A DNA stretch of 64,000 nt from Symsagittifera roscoffensis (GCF_963678635.1 NC_087063.1:16926449-16990448); one strand, 5' to 3'. Shown: positions 22,240 through 33,229, numbered from the stretch's first letter. A program made the numbers and translations. The notes: generated from the sequence alone by a model not told the origin.

Positions 22240-22930
22240 AAACCATTCTGCAAGCCACAGTACTGAAAGATGTAGATTTAGGCGTTGCTTCTCTAGGTTC
22301 GTTCTCTCTCTTTATTAAAGACACCGCAAAAAGGTCCCTTGGGTACTGAAATCAGCGGGGCGACCGAGATTCAGTACTATCCACAATCCCGAAAGGGTAA
22401 CGTTGGTGACACAATTATTCTATACGATGTTATGTCTTTGCCCTTTTACTGCTCGTAAGGCAGTATCAATCGCACTCAAAACTGCAACAAGCTCAAATTT
22501 TAATTAAACTCAGATAAAAACAAGCCCAAATACAGAAGAGTATGAGTGGCCACAATTTAATCTAACAATCTAATCAAAACGAATTCTGTAACGTGAAAGC
22601 CCTTCTGCAAGCAAAAATTTTGAAAGGGTTGCTTCTCTAAGCGGGTTGTTTCTCAAAAATCGTTCTCTAGCTCTCTCTCTCTCTCTACCTCTATCTCACT
22701 CTCTTTTTAACGACACCGCGAAGGGATCAGTGGCGTGGCAACCGAAATTCAAAACTATCCACAATCCCAAAAAGGTTGAGTTGATGGCCATTATTTTGTA
22801 TTCTATAGGTTCGTATGTCGCCTGCTCCTGCTCAAAATCTTAAGAATTTCTAATTGTGATTAAGTTTAGATGAAAACGAGTCCAAGTGCAGAAGGCTATG
22901 AGCAATCAGGCTATTATTTAATTATCTAAT
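22240..22930 (+). repeat. Diverged tandem duplication, about 350 bp period
   Basis: Two consecutive segments (about 22240-22590 and 22600-22930) share, in order, CTTCTGCAAGC, GTTGCTTCTCTA, a CT-rich run, GACACCGC, CCGAGATTC (CCGAAATTC in the second), CTATCCACAATCCC, a TATTCTATA phrase and TCTAATYAAAA. They are clearly diverged. The second contains an expanded (CT)n microsatellite at about 22665-22705. Confidence 0.75.
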
Positions 22931-23221
22931 TAAAAGGAAAGGGTCCACGATTCATCAAAACGATTGCTCGATTGCAATTCAACTTCCCGTCAACATTAAA
23001 TAAAAATTCTAAAACCTTGCTATTTTCGATAGCTCAATCAACTATCTCTCACTCTTGTTATTGGACTCACTTAATTATATACTAAATTATTGGACTGACA
23101 CTAACGTGGCAAATAATCTATGCTCAAAGGTGTCGAATTTTTCACTAACTACTACGAGAACCCACTACTCTCACTATTAGCTAATTTTCTTCGGCCTAAG
23201 GATAGGCTAGCCGCAACCTTT
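22931..23221. other. Non-coding, no feature seen
   Basis: AT-rich sequence between the diverged duplication and the first 6.8 kb repeat unit. Confidence 0.4.
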
Positions 23222-24117
23222 TGCTGTGTTTGTCTACTTTAGTTTTACTTATTGTTGTAACTATGATTGTCCCAAGTCGTAGCATTTACTTTGGTATCCC
23301 AAATGTGAAGTTCTAAGCGAATTCTTCCGCTGACGACCTTAATTAATAATGCCAAGTTCCCCATGGATATATCCAACTAGGTTGTGATATATCGAGTCCA
23401 ACTTCAGCTTTAACCTGATTAAGTGAAGCTAGCAAATCTCCCACGGTTTTAAATTACTTGATTTGTTAACGTTTCCATTGCCCAGGTTAGGAAAAAAAAC
23501 CTTCTCATGGGTCGCTAACTCATTCCAAGCACCTTAAACTCTCAGCTGTACTCTTTGCCAATTCCGATTTTCTTGCTGAAGGGAACATATTTCGTTTATT
23601 AGGGGTCAAATTATGCCTAATTGTCACCTCTAGTAGTCTATTAAGAATCGCGTCCTCTCTTTATTTAGGAAAATCATTTTTCATCCCCAGCTACTAATAA
23701 TGTCAATTCCCTCAGAGATAACTTTACTTTAGTCCAGTTGAGTTTCTATTAATAGCTCATTCGCGAAGCTAAGCCTAACTTAATGTATGCCAAGTTAACT
23801 TGTTTTAAATCCACTTTTCTGGTAACACCATGTAGAAGCTATGTCTTGTTCAATTTCGGCTTCAATTTATAATACATAATTCCCTCATAATGCTAAGTCA
23901 GTTGGCCGATTCCAAACTCAACGGTTTGCGGCCTGGAAGGCGCCACTTTGCAGTTTTAGTCCCGCGGTTTCATCTGCAATTATGGTCATAAACGGCTAAA
24001 GCTCATATAGAGATCATCCCGAGGTCGACCAAAAAACATTTAACGATCATCCCTATCCGGTTTTGGAATCCCATAGGGGTCCTACCTAACAAGTTTTAAT
24101 TATATCCTACCAATACT
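23222..24117. other. Left part of the 6.8 kb unit, no gene recognised
   Basis: Repeated at 30018-30910. Stop-rich on both strands; some minus-strand pieces are protein-like (for example ELAKSTAES near 23540) but carry no motif. It sits beyond the 3' end of the minus-strand retroelement relict. Confidence 0.4.
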
Positions 24118-24141
24118 CCCCCCCCCCCCCCAAAAAAAAAA
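24118..24141 (+). repeat. Poly-C/poly-A tract (C14 A10)
   Basis: Fourteen C followed by ten A. The equivalent place in copy 2 (about 30910-30918) has only CCCAAAAAAA, so this is a length-unstable homopolymer. Confidence 0.95.
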
Positions 24142-24169
24142 GAAGTACGAGTGTAAAAACCCGAGTTCA

Positions 24170-24230
24170 TTCCTGATAGTAACGGTTGTGATGATACAAT
24201 CGTTAACATGCTGATTTCATCAATCAGGAA
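24170..24230 (+). other. Two-tier hairpin, unit copy 1
   Basis: Outer arms TTCCTGAT (24170-24177) and ATCAGGAA (24223-24230). Inner arms GTAACGGTTGT (24179-24189) and ACAATCGTTA (24196-24205) with a 6-base loop; one inner pair is G.T. Confidence 0.65.
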
Positions 24231-24437
24231 GGCTGAGTGCCAGGGTTGAAACCCCTCCTGCTTTTGAAGAGAACGGTTATTTGGTGAAGATCATGAATCA
24301 GGAAGGGTATCGGAGAAGGACTGTAAAAAATTATTTTAAAATTTTGTAACAGTCGCCCGATCATGTCACATATGAGACTAAGAAAATAGGCCAAATAAAA
24401 AATTACCCCCACTCTAGAAATAAGAATGCCCACATGG

Positions 24438-24457
24438 CTGGGTCTCTAGATACCTAA
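24438..24457 (+). other. Conserved GGTCTC hairpin, class e
   Basis: ATGGCTGGGTCTC, then a partial complementary arm ACCTAA, preceded by TGTAACAGTCGCCC at 24336 and followed by ACACGCGAACGCCGTT. The stem is weak here (one G.T pair and one mismatch). Equivalent site in copy 2 at 31217-31236. Confidence 0.55.
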
Positions 24458-24874
24458 AACACGCGAACGCCGTTAAAAACAGAGTTGAAAACTCAAGTAT
24501 AACGTTAGTTTTGATAGAACAGTGAACCTGTGATCCATTTCAGATAGAGCCACCTAAAAACCGCCTTATCTCAACATAACTTAAGAAAAAAAATCTGAAG
24601 TAACAAAAAAATTACTCGCATTGTGACGCGACTCTAGAATTAAGTAAATTATGTAAGTAAAACAACTTTAGAAGTTTTACGGATTAACTAATTTTAATTC
24701 AAGAAGTTTTTTTAACCTTTGGCGAGCTCCAATCGTCTTCCTGCTTAATCAGGGTTCTCTTTTGCCCAGTGATGGCACTCTCGTAGGAGCTTGCAATTTT
24801 CTCTGTCGGGAACAATACAGCTCTACTCGACTTATTTATTTCCGTAAAAATGCGAATAGCAATTTTACTCTAGC

Positions 24875-25209
24875 ACAATTTTTGGTCATTTTTCGGGCAA
24901 CTCTGTCTCAAACCTTCTGATTTTATTGACTTCTTATTTCAATTGCGCAGCAAACATGAAGACGACATGGTCGGTTCGAAATTTTCAAAAAATACTGTTT
25001 CCCCAAAATTAAGGTCAAACTTCAGGATATGACCAACTCTTGCACAGTTTTTGGTCATTTTTCAGGCAACTCTGTCTCAATTCTTCTGGTCTTTTTGACT
25101 CTTTATTTTAATTGCGCGACAAACTTGAAGATGACATGGTCGGTTCGAAATTTTCCAAAAAAAATACTGTTTCCCCAAAATTAAGGTCAAACTTCAGGAT
25201 ATGACCGAC
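24875..25209. repeat. Two-copy tandem repeat, period about 167 bp
   Basis: Units at about 24875-25041 and 25042-25209. Each has TTTTTGGTCATTTTTC, CTCTGTCTCAA, CATGGTCGGTTCGAAATTTT and GGTCAAACTTCAGGATATGA. The same doubled arrangement occurs in copy 2 (31653-31986), so the doubling predates the 6.8 kb duplication. Elsewhere (37100-37250) the segment is single. Confidence 0.85.
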
Positions 25210-25263
25210 TGGCACATAATCCCCGGGCTCAAAGTCGATGTCCTCATCGCGCGTTGTCGTCAT
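25108..25263 (-). pseudogene. Short open frame resembling an integrase C-terminus
   Basis: 51 codons from ATG 25263-25261 to TAA 25110-25108, reading RDEDIDFEPGDYVPVGHIL. The F-x-P-G-D-x-V pattern resembles the C-terminal part of retroelement integrases, and it lies where the end of pol would be after a deletion of the rest of RT, RNase H and integrase core. Copy 2 (near 32010) has a one-base deletion that breaks it after EPG. It may be coincidence. Confidence 0.35.
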
Positions 25264-25383
25264 GTCAGTGAGTCTTCAGAATGTTGAGTGTGTCTCAAGA
25301 TACAAAGCCAGTGGTCATTCACAGTAGTTTGTAGCAGACTCAACCTTATCTACATCCCCAAAATTCGCGACCATGTGAAATTG

Positions 25384-25902
25384 TCAATCTATAAATCTTT
25401 TGTCATCTGGAAAGTGTCTGTCGCGTTGCATAGGCCAAACAGCATCCTTTTTCACTGAAATAGACCAAGCAATACCGTTTCTCCCTATCTCGCTTCCCAA
25501 GAGGTACCCGCCAAAGAGCCGATCCCAGATCAAAAATTGTATAAAAAACTTTGCGTTCTCCAGTTTCGAAAGGCTCTCGTCTATCCTCGGGATTGAATAA
25601 GCATTCTTCACAGTGACGGAGTTCAGATATCGAAAGTCACAACAAAATCTCAGTTGATATCCTTTCTTTTTAGCCATGACTACTCCACACGCCCACGGTG
25701 AGTTGATTGGTTCTATCATGTCATACTCTAGTAATGTTTTTATTTCTTTTCTACATGCGTCCAATTTGTGTGGGGTCAAGCGCCTCGCCCCCTCCCTGTG
25801 CTGTACTGCCGGCTCCTTTAATTCTATCTCATGTTCAACAAAATTACACCACTCAATTTTCGTTTTGTGTTTCGAGAAAACATCCTGATTACTATGTAAC
25901 AC
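25384..25902 (-). pseudogene. Reverse transcriptase relict, 6.8 kb unit copy 1
   Basis: 172-residue open stretch: linker FVEHEIELKEPAVQHREGARR, then YDMIEPINSPWACGVVMAKK and LRFCCDFRYLNSVTVKNAY, RIDESLSKLENAKFF. After a frameshift the palm continues up to PFGLCNAT and stops. The YxDD motif, RNase H and integrase core are deleted. Same family as the RT at 16.9 kb on the plus strand. Confidence 0.88.
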
Positions 25903-26480
25903 AACCTTGATGGCTTCGAGCTGTTCGTCCGTTGTTTCCCCTTAAATGCTCAATTTCTGGTAATAAAAGTTTATCCGTTTCCAATTCCTCTGGTGTGGAG
26001 GTTTCTCGAAATTTCGAACAGCTTGACAGTCCATCGTCTGTCTCTGACTTAGGTGAATCGATGACACCCGACGAAATTTTTGTTCGCTTCAATCAAGTCA
26101 AAGTAAAAATGTTGTCATTGTGACTCGGAAAAATCAAGAACTTCATATTTTTCTAACTATTTTCAGTCTTTTCATATCTAGATTTCACCGGCAATGGGTA
26201 TCCCAGTTTCCTTCCTCTCTGGATTTTGATTTTGATTGGTATATCAAGAGTCTTCAACAAGACACTGACGCAGAGGCCACTCTTGGTGATTGAAACGATC
26301 TTAATAATGAGATAGAATGATAGAGAATGAAATTGCAGCAATTTGGTTATTTGAATTTGGTACTACGCATACCTGTTTATTATCACTAAGTTCATTGTAA
26401 CCACTAAGTTTAAGAAAACCGGAGCTTTGCACTCCTATTTCTCTATCATTTTTACGGGTTTCATTACGTATTTTTTTTCC
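25903..26480 (-). pseudogene. Protease-RT linker relict, copy 1
   Basis: Pieces matching the linker at 16.2-16.9 kb: SETDDGLSSCSKF (about 26040), LLPEIEHLRG (about 25960), TKSGLCVSVLLKTLDI and QRGRKLGYPLPV (about 26290-26180). Interrupted by frameshifts. Confidence 0.72.
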
Positions 26481-26494
26481 AGATTTCGAGTCTT

Positions 26495-26989
26495 TTACAT
26501 CGCATTGTTAAGATCTAGTGTTACATAAAAAATCCTGATGAAAGCCCTGCCCAAATTAAACTGATCCGACTCATCTAAATTTTCCACTACAAGAAAGCTC
26601 ATCCACAGATTGCGTTCCCCCAAATTTATTGCTCTAATCTGTGTTCGACCAAGAATCCTTAGCGCTCCTTTGTTTGCCGCTGACAGCCGGACTCTGGAGT
26701 CTATTAGGTCATCTTTGTCAAATCCCATCCGTCTCCATGTTTTTATTGGTATCACGCTCAAGACCGCTCCCCTATCTAGCAACCCTTCTAATGGCGTCTT
26801 TTTTCCATTAATGTCCAGTACATGGGTAGACACGTCTGCTTCTGTGTCCAAATGCATAGCGTCTTCTCCAAGCATTGCGCAATGTCCAATTGACCTCACC
26901 TTGAGCTCCTCTCGTCCCACGAAGATTTGAACCGCCAGGTCATCAGCGCACGTTATCATCGATTTTGTATAGATATTGATCGATCCCAT
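26495..26989 (-). pseudogene. Protease relict with mutated active site, copy 1
   Basis: 164-residue open stretch. VGREELKVRSIGHCAML is followed by the active-site region LLDRGAVLSVIP, where D-T-G has become D-R-G, and then NLWMSFLVVENLDESDQF and FYVTLDLNN. The counterpart at 15.6-16.2 kb has E-T-G instead. The long open plus-strand frame over it (26610-26930) is a shadow. Confidence 0.82.
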
Positions 26990-27009
26990 CTATTTTTAGC
27001 ATGAACTCG

Positions 27010-27775
27010 TGTGGACCATACGCCTCGGTGTACCTACTGTCTACTCTTATCGATATTCCAACGCCTCGTGTCAGTAATGCTCTCTTGGTCTTGCTCGCCG
27101 CTCTTGACAGTTTTGTCTATCTGCTCTAACTTTAGCATCAATTCTCCCAACTGCACCGGTGGTGATTTCGATTCTGTTACAAGTCCTGCTGAGTCAGGTG
27201 CTGTTTTATCTGTGGACCCTCTGCTTTATCACCCTCTATCGCGTGCCTCCACTGTTATGGCAAAAACCGTTCCAAAGGTCTTACTTTTGCCTGTTCCAGC
27301 TGATATTTCTTCTTTGTCTTTTGGCCTCATCCCCATCATTTTGGCAAACCTCTCAGTGAAGCGTGTTTTTTTTGTTTGTGAGTCATCTTTTATTTTTTCT
27401 GGGGTGTTTCCAGTGACCTCATTTCCATTGCCTATTGGTGAGATCTCAATTGTGTTTGCTTTTTAGTCTTCAGCGTTTGGCATTTGTGTCGATTCTGTCG
27501 TTTTCTTCTCGACGTCATTAATACTTTGTTCAGGTGTCTCTAGATCCACCACTGCATTGGGTGCGTTCTTCCGTTTCTAACAATTTTCTTCAGTTGCATC
27601 CTCTGATTCTTGCCCCTGTTTGTTACTCCGCGTGTTCAGCTCGTTAACTGAAACATTTGTCTTCTTTTATCTCGGTATTAATTACACCGGTGTCTGTTTT
27701 GTCTGTCCTATTGGGCGAGTTTGCCTCGGCCCGACTCTGACTTTCTCTGGTATCGACACTCTTGTTTTCTTCATG
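27010..27775 (-). pseudogene. gag relict, copy 1
   Basis: Begins at ATG 27775-27773 (MKKTRVSIPEKVRVGPRQT) and can be followed through stops and frameshifts over lysine/glutamate-rich sequence (KANTIEISPIGNG, ERFAKMMGMRPKDKE, SPPVQLGELMLKLEQIDKT). No zinc knuckle found. Assigned as gag or a gag-pol N-terminal region by position upstream of the protease. Confidence 0.6.
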
Positions 27776-28029
27776 GTCTCTATTTACAATTTAAGTCCAA
27801 GTACACCTCCGTCTATATACAGTGATTTATAAAAAATGTATCACCCTTCTTATATATCTAATCCTTCTAAAAATGACTTCAGTTTAAAATCTTTTTTACA
27901 GTCCGAACTAAAACCTAACTTTCCTAGATGTTCCTACTCCAATAAGTTGTCGTAGGCTTTGGCGCGCTAGCTTCGCCCAACCCTTAAAATTGCCTGTCTT
28001 GACGAGTTTTTTGAGTTTTCGAAGACTTA
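27776..28029 (-). other. Leader upstream of the gag relict
   Basis: Minus-strand TATATAAG-like sequence at about 27850 could be a promoter or chance in AT-rich DNA. The GC-rich phrase GGCGCGCTAGCTTCGCCCAA (27960-27979) is kept in the copies at 38840, 46590 and 51240 but partly deleted in copy 2. Confidence 0.35.
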
Positions 28030-28355
28030 ATTCCTCTAGTGTTGGGTAGTTGTTTTAGCGTCCAAAGACTTCAATTCCATTAGTCTTGGGCAGTTGATTT
28101 GCTGTCCAAACACTCAAAGGTTGGGCATTTGATTTGCCCTCCAAAAATTCAAGTGTTCGACAGTTGACTTGCCTTCCCAGGACTCAGGTGTTGGGCAAAG
28201 ATTTGCCTTCCCAGGACTCAAGTAGATGTAATAGTGGGCAGTTGATTCAGCTTCCCAAGACTCAAGTAGATATAGTGTGGGCAGTTGATTTGGCTTCCCA
28301 GGACTCAAGTAGATATAGTGTTAGGCAGTTGATTTAGCTTCCCAGGACTGTCTTA
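28030..28355 (+). repeat. 35-bp minisatellite, array 1 (about 9 units)
   Basis: Unit about 35 bp, with TTGGGCAGTTGATTTGCC followed by TTCCCAGGACTCAAG. Each unit holds two short inverted repeats, GGCA/TGCC and CCCA/TGGG. Units at the left edge are of TTTAGCTTCCCAAGACT type and those at the right edge carry TAGATATAGTG. Confidence 0.93.
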
Positions 28356-29111
28356 GGAACTCATGTAAAATGCCCCAATGCCTCAGAATTCTTTTCAAAA
28401 TTGTATCCGAGTGTCTCTAAAACTTCCTGTGTTCCACAAACAATTGCAACTGAAAAGTGTGATTGGATTTCTTACACCGGGTTATGATTGAAAATTTTTT
28501 TCAATTAAATCTGATTGTCTTGAACATGTACCAATCCTTTTCGAAACTTCCCATTACAAGATCAAAAGTGTTATAAAATCTCTGAAATTGAAAATTTTAA
28601 TTATCAAATTTGCCAAAATTGTCATTTCAAAAAAAAATTCTCTGGTACCTGGTTGTCACGCATTGTTTCTTTTACTGTCTTTTTCTGAGGTTTTTACCTT
28701 ATTGGTCTCTAATAAAAAAAAATCCGATCACCCCATCCGACCCGCCCAGACCACCCATCTCATCTCGAGTTTACTATGGGGTACCTTTGCGTTCCAACTC
28801 CGTTTTCAGTCTTTATTGTGATCAAAACTGACTCTGGTGAATATAATGTAATCAAATAGACGATGCCGATTGTGTTGTTACGGTAATAAGGCCACCTTTT
28901 TCATTTTCCAACCACAACTTTTTATTTCAACCAACCCCCATGTCTCACCTCCCCCTTCTAGTTCTTCACTTAGATTGAGAAGCCCTTTCAGCGCGATGAA
29001 TGCTAAGCCACTCAAAGGAAAACCCGTAGAGCCTGTTCCCAAGCTCTGCTCAAGTAAAAACGTTTGCTCAAAAAATTTTGGGGTGCCTCTTTTTCACGTT
29101 CAAACCTATAG

Positions 29112-29119
29112 TATAAAAG
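29112..29119 (+). promoter_or_regulatory. TATA box (TATAAAAG)
   Basis: TATAAAAG preceded by CCTATAG and followed about 30 bases later by ACAGCACACTCCAGT. Copies in the other units read GTATAAAAAG, GTACAAAAAG or ATATAAAAAG. It would drive plus-strand transcription away from the minus-strand gag relict. Confidence 0.5.
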
Positions 29120-29194
29120 GTTTTTAACGATAACCGTTTAACCAAACAGCACACTCCAGTGATATCCTCTAGTAGTCACACTGCACTGGTCACA

Positions 29195-29218
29195 CTACTG
29201 GTAGCTTCTTGCCAGTAG
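29195..29218 (+). other. CTACTGGTA hairpin, copy 1
   Basis: Arms CTACTGGTA and TGCCAGTAG around loop GCTTCT; one pair is T.G. The stem is perfect (TACCAGTAG) in the copies at 40457-40480, 48106-48129 and 52397-52420, and one base shorter at 35929-35950. It lies about 75 bases after the TATA box, so it would be near the 5' end of a transcript. Confidence 0.65.
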
Positions 29219-29952
29219 CGTCTTCTCTTGACTCCCAGATCTCGGTCCTCCCAACCATTTCACTCTCCGGCTGGTCGCCTCTTCCAGTGAAGTCTCCAGT
29301 GGTTCTCCAAGGTTGCAAGGCTATCTGAAAACCATTTCAACGCCCCGAATTCGGACATCTGCTAAATACTTGCTTCTTTGATGGAAACGATTGGTCTCAT
29401 TGTAAATCAGTATAAGCTTACTATCAATTATTATAAAGGTCTGGTCCATCTAAATCTGGAAATCAAAGTCCCTGTCCATTACCAGTTTCGCTTTAAGTCT
29501 TTTACCCGTTTTTTGTTCTTATAGTGGCCCACCATAATAAGTGGCCCACCATCCGTGAGCGCACCGAGAAAATTTTCATAACCTTACTGGAAAAGCTATC
29601 ACGGTAGGACGAGAAACTGTATACATTACAGTTGAACCGTACCACCGGTACTCTAGAATGGGCATGTAGCAACCAGCTGCGTCAAGTGATTTCGATCCCG
29701 TGGTCTTGATGTCGTAAAACCCTCAGCAGCGCCAAAAAACACTTGGTAACTGTCGTCCGCTTATACAACATATGAGGTTAAGAAAAATAGGCCCTTTAAC
29801 CATTGCCTCAAGGGTCAGGGACACTATATCTTTTGTACCTTATTCTGTCGGAGCCAATTCGGTTTGCTTAAGACACGGACTGCAAAATCGCGTTAGAGAC
29901 TGAAGGCCTCTAAAAAATCACCCCCACACTAAAAATAAGAACGCCCTCATGG

Positions 29953-29972
29953 CTAGGTCTCGAAAAACCTAG
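29953..29972 (+). other. Conserved GGTCTC hairpin, class d, copy 1
   Basis: CTAGGT / ACCTAG, 6 perfect pairs, 8-base loop CTCGAAAA. Loop sequence differs from the other class d copies while the stem is identical. Confidence 0.7.
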
Positions 29973-30948
29973 GACACGCGAACGCCGTTGAAAAAAGGGC
30001 AAATGCGCTTAGGACACGCGAACGCCGTTTTGTTTGTCTTTTTGAGTTTTAGTTATTGTTGTAACTATGATTGCCCCAAGTCGTAGCATTTACTTCGGTA
30101 TCCCAAACGTGAAGTTCTAAGCGAATTCTTCCGCTGACGACATTAGTTAATAATGCCAAGTTCCCCATGGATATATCCAACTAGGTTGTGATATATCGAG
30201 TCCAACTTCAGCTTTAACCTGATTATGTGAGGCTAGCAAATCTCCCACGGTTTTGAATTATTTGATTTGTTAACGTTTCCATTGCCCAGGTTAGGAAAAA
30301 AACCATCTCATGGGTCGCTAACTCATTCCAAGCACCTTAAACTCTCAGCTGTACTCTTTGCCAATTCCGATCTTCTAGCTATGGGGAACATAATTCGTTT
30401 AATAGGGGTCAAGTTATGCCTAAATGTCACCTCTAGTAGTCTATTTGGAATCTCGTCCTCTCTTTATTTAGGAAAACCATTTTCATCCCCAGCTACTAAT
30501 AATGTCAATTCCCTCAGAGATTACTTTACTTTAGTCTAGTTGAGTTTCTATTAATAGCTCATTCGCGAAGCTAAGCTTAACTTAATGTAAGCCAAATTAA
30601 CTTGTATTAATTTCACTTTTCTGATGACACCATGTAGAAGCTATGTCTTGTTCAGTTTATAATAGATAATTCCCTCATAACGCGAAGTCAGTTGGGCGAT
30701 TCCAAACTCAACGGTTTGCAGCCGGGGAAGGCGCCAGTTTGCAGTTTTAGTCCCGCGGTTTCATCTGCAATTGTGGTCATAAACGGCTAAAGGTCATATA
30801 GAGATTATCCCGGGGTCGACCAAAAATCATTTAAAGATCATCCTTATCCGATTTTGGAATCCCATAGGGGTCCTACCTAACAAGTTTTAATTAAATCCTA
30901 TCAATACTCACCCAAAAAAAGAAGTACGAGTGTGAAAACCCGAGTTCA

Positions 30949-31009
30949 TTCCTGAAAGTAACAATTGTGATGACACAATTGTTAACATGCTGATTTCACC
31001 AATCAGGAA
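30949..31009 (+). other. Two-tier hairpin, unit copy 2, with compensatory change
   Basis: Same place as 24170-24230. Inner arms are GTAACAATTGT (30958-30968) and ACAATTGTTA (30975-30984). Against copy 1, a G-C pair has become A-T by changes on both sides and the G.T pair has become A-T, so the stem is preserved. Outer arms TTCCTGA and TCAGGAA remain. Confidence 0.65.
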
Positions 31010-32153
31010 GGCTGAGTGCCGGGGTTGAAACCCCTCCTGGTTTTGAAGAGAACGGATATTTGGTGAAGATCATGAATCAGGAAGGGTATCGGAGAAGGGC
31101 TGTAAACAATTGTCTTAAAATTTTGTAACAAACGCCCGATCATGTCACATATGAGACCAAGAAAATAGGCCCAATAAATAATTACCCCCACTCTAGAAAT
31201 AAGAATGCCCGCATGGCTGGGTCTCTAAATACCTAAAACAGGCGAACGCCGTTAAAGACAGAGTTGAAAACTCAAGTATAACGTTAGTTTTGATAGAACA
31301 GTGAACCTTTGATCCATTTCAGATGGAGCCACCTAAAACCCGCCTTATCTCAACATAACTTAAGAAAAAAATCTGAAGTAACAAAAATATTACTCGCATT
31401 GTGACGCGACTCTAGAATTAAGTAAATTATGTAAGTAAAACAACTCTAGAAGTTTTACGGATTAACTAGTTTTAACTCAAGAAGTTTTTTTTTACCTTTG
31501 GGGAGCTCCAATCGTCTTCCTGCCCAATCAGGGTTCTCTTTTGCCCAGTGATGGCACTCTCGTAGGAGCTAGCAACTTTCTCTGTCGGGAACAATACAGC
31601 TCTACTCGACTTATTTATTTCCGTAAAAATGCGAATAGCAATTTTACTCTAGCACAATTTTTGGTCGTTTTTTTGGCAAATCTGTCTCAAACCTTCTGAT
31701 TTTATTGACTTCTTATTTCAATTGCGCAACAAACAAGAAGATTACATGGTCGGTTCGAAATTTTCAAAAAATACTGTTTCCCCAAAATCAAGGTCAAACT
31801 TCAGGATATTAGCGACTCTTGCACAATTTTTGGTCATTTTTCCGGCAACTCTGTCTCAAATCTTCTGATTTTATTGACTCTTCATTTCAATTGCGCGACA
31901 AACTTGAAGATGACATGGTCGGTTCGAAATTTTCAAAAAAACTGTTTCTTCAAAATTAAGATCAAACTTCAGGAAATGACTGACTGGCACATACTCCCGG
32001 GCTCAAAGTCGATGTCCTCATCGCGCTTCGTCGTCATGTCAGTGAGTCTTCAGATTGTTGAGTGTGTCTCAAGATACAAAGCCAGTGTTCATTTACAGTA
32101 GTTTGTAGCAGACTCAACCTTATGTACATCCCCAAAATTCGCGGCCTTGTAAA

Positions 32154-32680
32154 ATGTCATTCTATAAATCTTTTGCCACTGGAAAGTGTCTGTCGCGTTG
32201 CATAGGCCAAACGGCATCCTTTTTCACTGAACTAGACCAATCAGTCCCGTTTCTCCCTATCTCGCTTCCCAAGTGGTACCTGCCAAAGAGCCGATCTCAG
32301 ATCAAAAAATGTAAAAAAAAAACTTTGAATGCTCCAGTTTTGAAAGGATTGGATAAGCTCTCGTCTATCCTCGGGATTGGATAAGCATTCTTCACAGTGA
32401 CGGAGTTCAGCTATCGAAAGTCACTACAAAATCTCAGTTGATATCCTTTCTTTTTAGCCATGACTACTTCACGCGCCCACGGTGAGTTGATTGGTTATAT
32501 CATGTCATACTCTCCCTGTGCTGTACTGCCGGTTCCTTCAATTCTATCTCATTTTCAACAAAATTACACCACTCAATGTTCGCTTTGTGTCTCGAGAAAA
32601 CATCCTGATTACTATGTAACTCAACCTTGATGGATTCGAGCTGTTCCGCCGTAGTTTTCCCCTTAAATGCTCAATTTCTG
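32154..32680 (-). pseudogene. Reverse transcriptase relict, copy 2
   Basis: Counterpart of 25384-25902 with more damage. CDFRYLN-region frames are broken by indels, and a block around 32510 (the HKLDACRKEIKTL segment of copy 1) is deleted. The linker continues to about 33060. Confidence 0.8.
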
Positions 32681-33229
32681 GTAATAACAGTTTATCCGTT
32701 TCCAATTCCTCTGGTGTGAAAGTTTCTCAAAGTTTCGAATAGCTTGACAGTCCATCGTCTGTCTCTGACTTAGGTGAATTGATGACACCCGACGAAAATT
32801 TTGTTTGCTTCATTCTAGTCAAGATAAAATGTTGACATTATGACTCGGAAAATCAAGAACTTCATACTTTTTACTATTTTCAGTCATTTCATATCTAGTT
32901 TTCACCGGCAATGCGTATCCCAGTTTCCTCCCTCTCTGGTTTGTGATTGATATATCAAGAGTCTTCATCAAGACACTGACGCAGAGGCCACTCTTGGTGA
33001 TCGAAATGATCTTAATAATTAGATAGAATGAAAGAGAATGAAATAGCAGCAATTTGGCTGTTTGGATTTGATACTACGCATAGCTGTTTATTATCACTAA
33101 GTTCATTGTAATCAATAAGTTCAAGAAAACCGGAGCTTTGCACTCCTATTTCATTATTATTTTCACCGTTTTTATTACGTATATCTTTTCCGGATTTCGA
33201 GTCCTTTACATCGCATTGTTAAGATCTAT

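Larger units (their letters stand above)
28356..29990 (+). repeat. Long repeat, class d, copy 1: TATA region and hairpins
   Basis: Non-coding block also present at 35070-36740, 39690-41250, 47260-48910 and 51570-53190. In order: AACTTCCTGTGTTCC, GTATAAAAGG, a CTACTGGTA hairpin, a CTGGTCACCTCTTCCAG stretch, TATAGTGGCCCACCAT, TCAAGTGATTTCGATCCC, AACTGTCGTCCGCTTAT and the GGTCTC hairpin. The architecture suggests a long terminal repeat or an element derived from one, but no TG...CA ends or target duplications were found. Confidence 0.6.
23222..30017. repeat. 6.8 kb tandem unit, copy 1
   Basis: From 23222 (TTGTCTACTTTAGTTTTA) the same sequence order recurs from about 30018 at an offset of about 6.77-6.80 kb: long repeat, minus-strand RT, protease and gag relicts, minisatellite, TATA region and hairpin. 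The join to copy 2 at 29970-30030 holds a duplicated AGGACACGCGAACGCCGTT, pointing to recombination at that motif. Confidence 0.92.

Noticed and set aside
27011-27466. 151-residue plus-strand open frame (copy at 33600-34025)
   Set aside because: Shadow of the minus-strand gag relict, whose peptide blocks are readable on the other strand in both copies.
29690-29720. TGATTTCGATCCC as a Pol III B box (SINE head)
   Set aside because: Imperfect match, no A box at the right spacing, and no poly-A or tRNA-like head in the repeated block.
23222-30000. Calling 23.2-25.2 kb and 28.4-30.0 kb an LTR pair of one element
   Set aside because: They share the hairpin and a few blocks but are far too different for LTRs of one insertion, and the left ends do not match.
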